DNA of 56,496 nt, from positions 1 to 56,496 of the forward strand of contig NZ_NEDJ01000015.1 of NCBI RefSeq assembly GCF_002114285.1, read 5' to 3'. The position numbers were made by a program, and so were the translations under genes. This stretch comes from Halorubrum ezzemoulense DSM 17463. Its GTDB lineage: Archaea; Halobacteriota; Halobacteria; Halobacteriales; Haloferacaceae. This document shows positions 55,930-56,496 of this stretch, in pieces (the first letter of the stretch is position 1; the number at the start of each line of letters is the position of its first letter). The notes beneath the pieces were generated by a model. It searched no databases. It was not told the origin of the DNA and was given only the letters and a program-made list of their open reading frames with translations.

Positions 55930-56496
55930 CGCTCTTCGGTAGACTGGCGGAACTAGCGGAATACATTGACAGCGATACAGTCCACGAGACTGTGGATCGG
56001 TGCCCCAGTAAGGTTCAGTGACCGGAGGAAGCCGTAGGTCCGAGCGGCCTGTTCCAAGCCCTGCTTGGACAGGCCGCGGAACTTCGCCAACCACGGTTGG
56101 AGCAGTGACCAGAGACACTCTACCTGGTTCGTGTGGACGCCTTTGTCGGAGACGTACCTCTCGTCGTGGACAACGTATTGGTGATCGTGCTCCATGCCTC
56201 GGTAAGCTGGCAGTCCATCGGTCCAGACCTCTCCCAGCGGCTGGGAGAGGTCGTCTGCTTCCTCGATAACTGGCCCAAGATCATCTTCATAGTCGCTTCC
56301 TTCCTGAGCTGAGACCACGCGAAGCACGTCGCGGCACGCCGCGACGAGCGTCAGTTCGTCACCCTGATTCCCTGTCCAGCGGGTACGTCCACCCTCGGGC
56401 GACCCGCCGCGGTTGAGTCCCTTCCGCGGCGGATCTTGGCCTTTGAAGCCCGAACACACCTGCTGTGTTTCATCGACCTGTGTTGGCCCATCGACT
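55930..56496 (-). mobile_element. IS1595-family (ISH4-like) insertion sequence, right copy, continues past window end
   Basis: This is the inverted counterpart of the copy at 1-350, identical by eye over the shared 350 bases. The inner IS end lies at about 55930-55933 (CGCTCTTCGG). It sits beside the tRNA-Gly repeat cluster. The outer end is not in the window, so terminal repeats and target duplication cannot be checked. Confidence 0.87.
55953..56496 (-). CDS. IS1595-family transposase (5' end outside window)
   Basis: The frame is open from the window end to the stop at 55953, about 181 residues. Near the start, PTQVDETQQVCSGFKGQDPP carries the first catalytic Asp of the DDE domain; TDGLPAYRG has the second, and HTNQVECLWSLL has the third acidic position. 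A stretch GGSPEGGRTRWTGNQGDELT links the first strands. The N-terminal zinc-binding and HTH part of IS1595 transposases lies outside the window. Confidence 0.88.
   Translation of the reverse strand, partial: VDGPTQVDETQQVCSGFKGQDPPRKGLNRGGSPEGGRTRWTGNQGDELTLVAACRDVLRVVSAQEGSDYEDDLGPVIEEADDLSQPLGEVWTDGLPAYRGMEHDHQYVVHDERYVSDKGVHTNQVECLWSLLQPWLAKFRGLSKQGLEQAARTYGFLRSLNLTGAPIHSLVDCIAVNVFR

Noticed and set aside
55705-56118. Open frame covering tRNA-Gly copies and part of the IS on the minus strand
   Set aside because: It reads through tRNA-Gly fragments (RRPGFEP-type peptides) and is out of frame with the transposase.

Overview
The window is about 56.5 kb of a haloarchaeal chromosome, most likely Halorubrum or a close relative. 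Its GC content is very high and its proteins are acidic. It carries Tat lipoproteins, leaderless or short-leader promoters with TATA boxes, an archaeal-type ProS, LonB, fibrillarin and Nop5, a TFB-like protein, and HTH-10 and DUF371-type families. Both ends lie inside inverted, apparently identical copies of an IS1595-family (ISH4-like) insertion sequence. This is what a draft contig broken at repeats looks like.

Layout. 0.3-4.1 kb: a divergent cobalamin-type ABC importer (btuF | btuC-btuD); btuF is cut short by the left IS. 4.2-6.8 kb: Trm5-type tRNA methyltransferase, two overlapping small unknown genes, a structured and AT-rich intergenic stretch, tRNA-Thr(CGU), and a 43-residue zinc-ribbon gene. 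6.8-19.6 kb: housekeeping block with a membrane-anchored HTH protein, a secreted DUF7096-like protein, proS, a NUDIX hydrolase, DUF371, an amidohydrolase, GNAT, the GTPases YchF and DRG, CapA and an MDR oxidoreductase. 19.7-27.7 kb: regulator, EamA exporter, tRNA-Leu(UAG) with a duplicated 3' end, SDR, Nth endonuclease, TFB-like protein, a DUF2178-HTH pair behind twin palindromic operators, and the FlpA-Nop5 RNA-methylation pair.

27.9-32.0 kb: polyamine-type ABC transporter (PotD-PotB-PotC, with a convergent PotA whose P-loop is abnormal). 32.1-38.8 kb: CBS/ParB-like protein, winged-HTH regulator, a frameshifted thiosulfate sulfurtransferase with its HTH-10 regulator, and cytochrome bd oxidase (cydAB plus a coupled 2-TM protein). 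A shared palindrome, TTGTC-N4-G(A/C)CAA, occurs four times here, next to promoters of cydA, two tiny membrane proteins and the wHTH gene. I regard this as the best candidate for an undescribed, probably low-oxygen, regulatory circuit. 38.9-41.3 kb: feoA-feoB plus a translationally coupled zinc-ribbon gene behind a DtxR/IdeR-like palindrome. 41.4-47.2 kb: thioredoxin-reductase-like flavoprotein, LonB, NadM, SAM hydrolase, DUF5793. 47.4-55.5 kb: archaeal type IV pilus ATPase and membrane platform, a SAM methyltransferase, a chemoreceptor, and a DoxX operon. 55.7-55.9 kb: tRNA-Gly(UCC) with extra copies of its 3' end, then the right IS.

Functional calls rest on motif recognition by eye. No similarity search or folding program was run. 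Family names for small haloarchaeal proteins (DUF7096, DUF7345, DUF5793, VNG_1110C) are from memory and should be read as probable.
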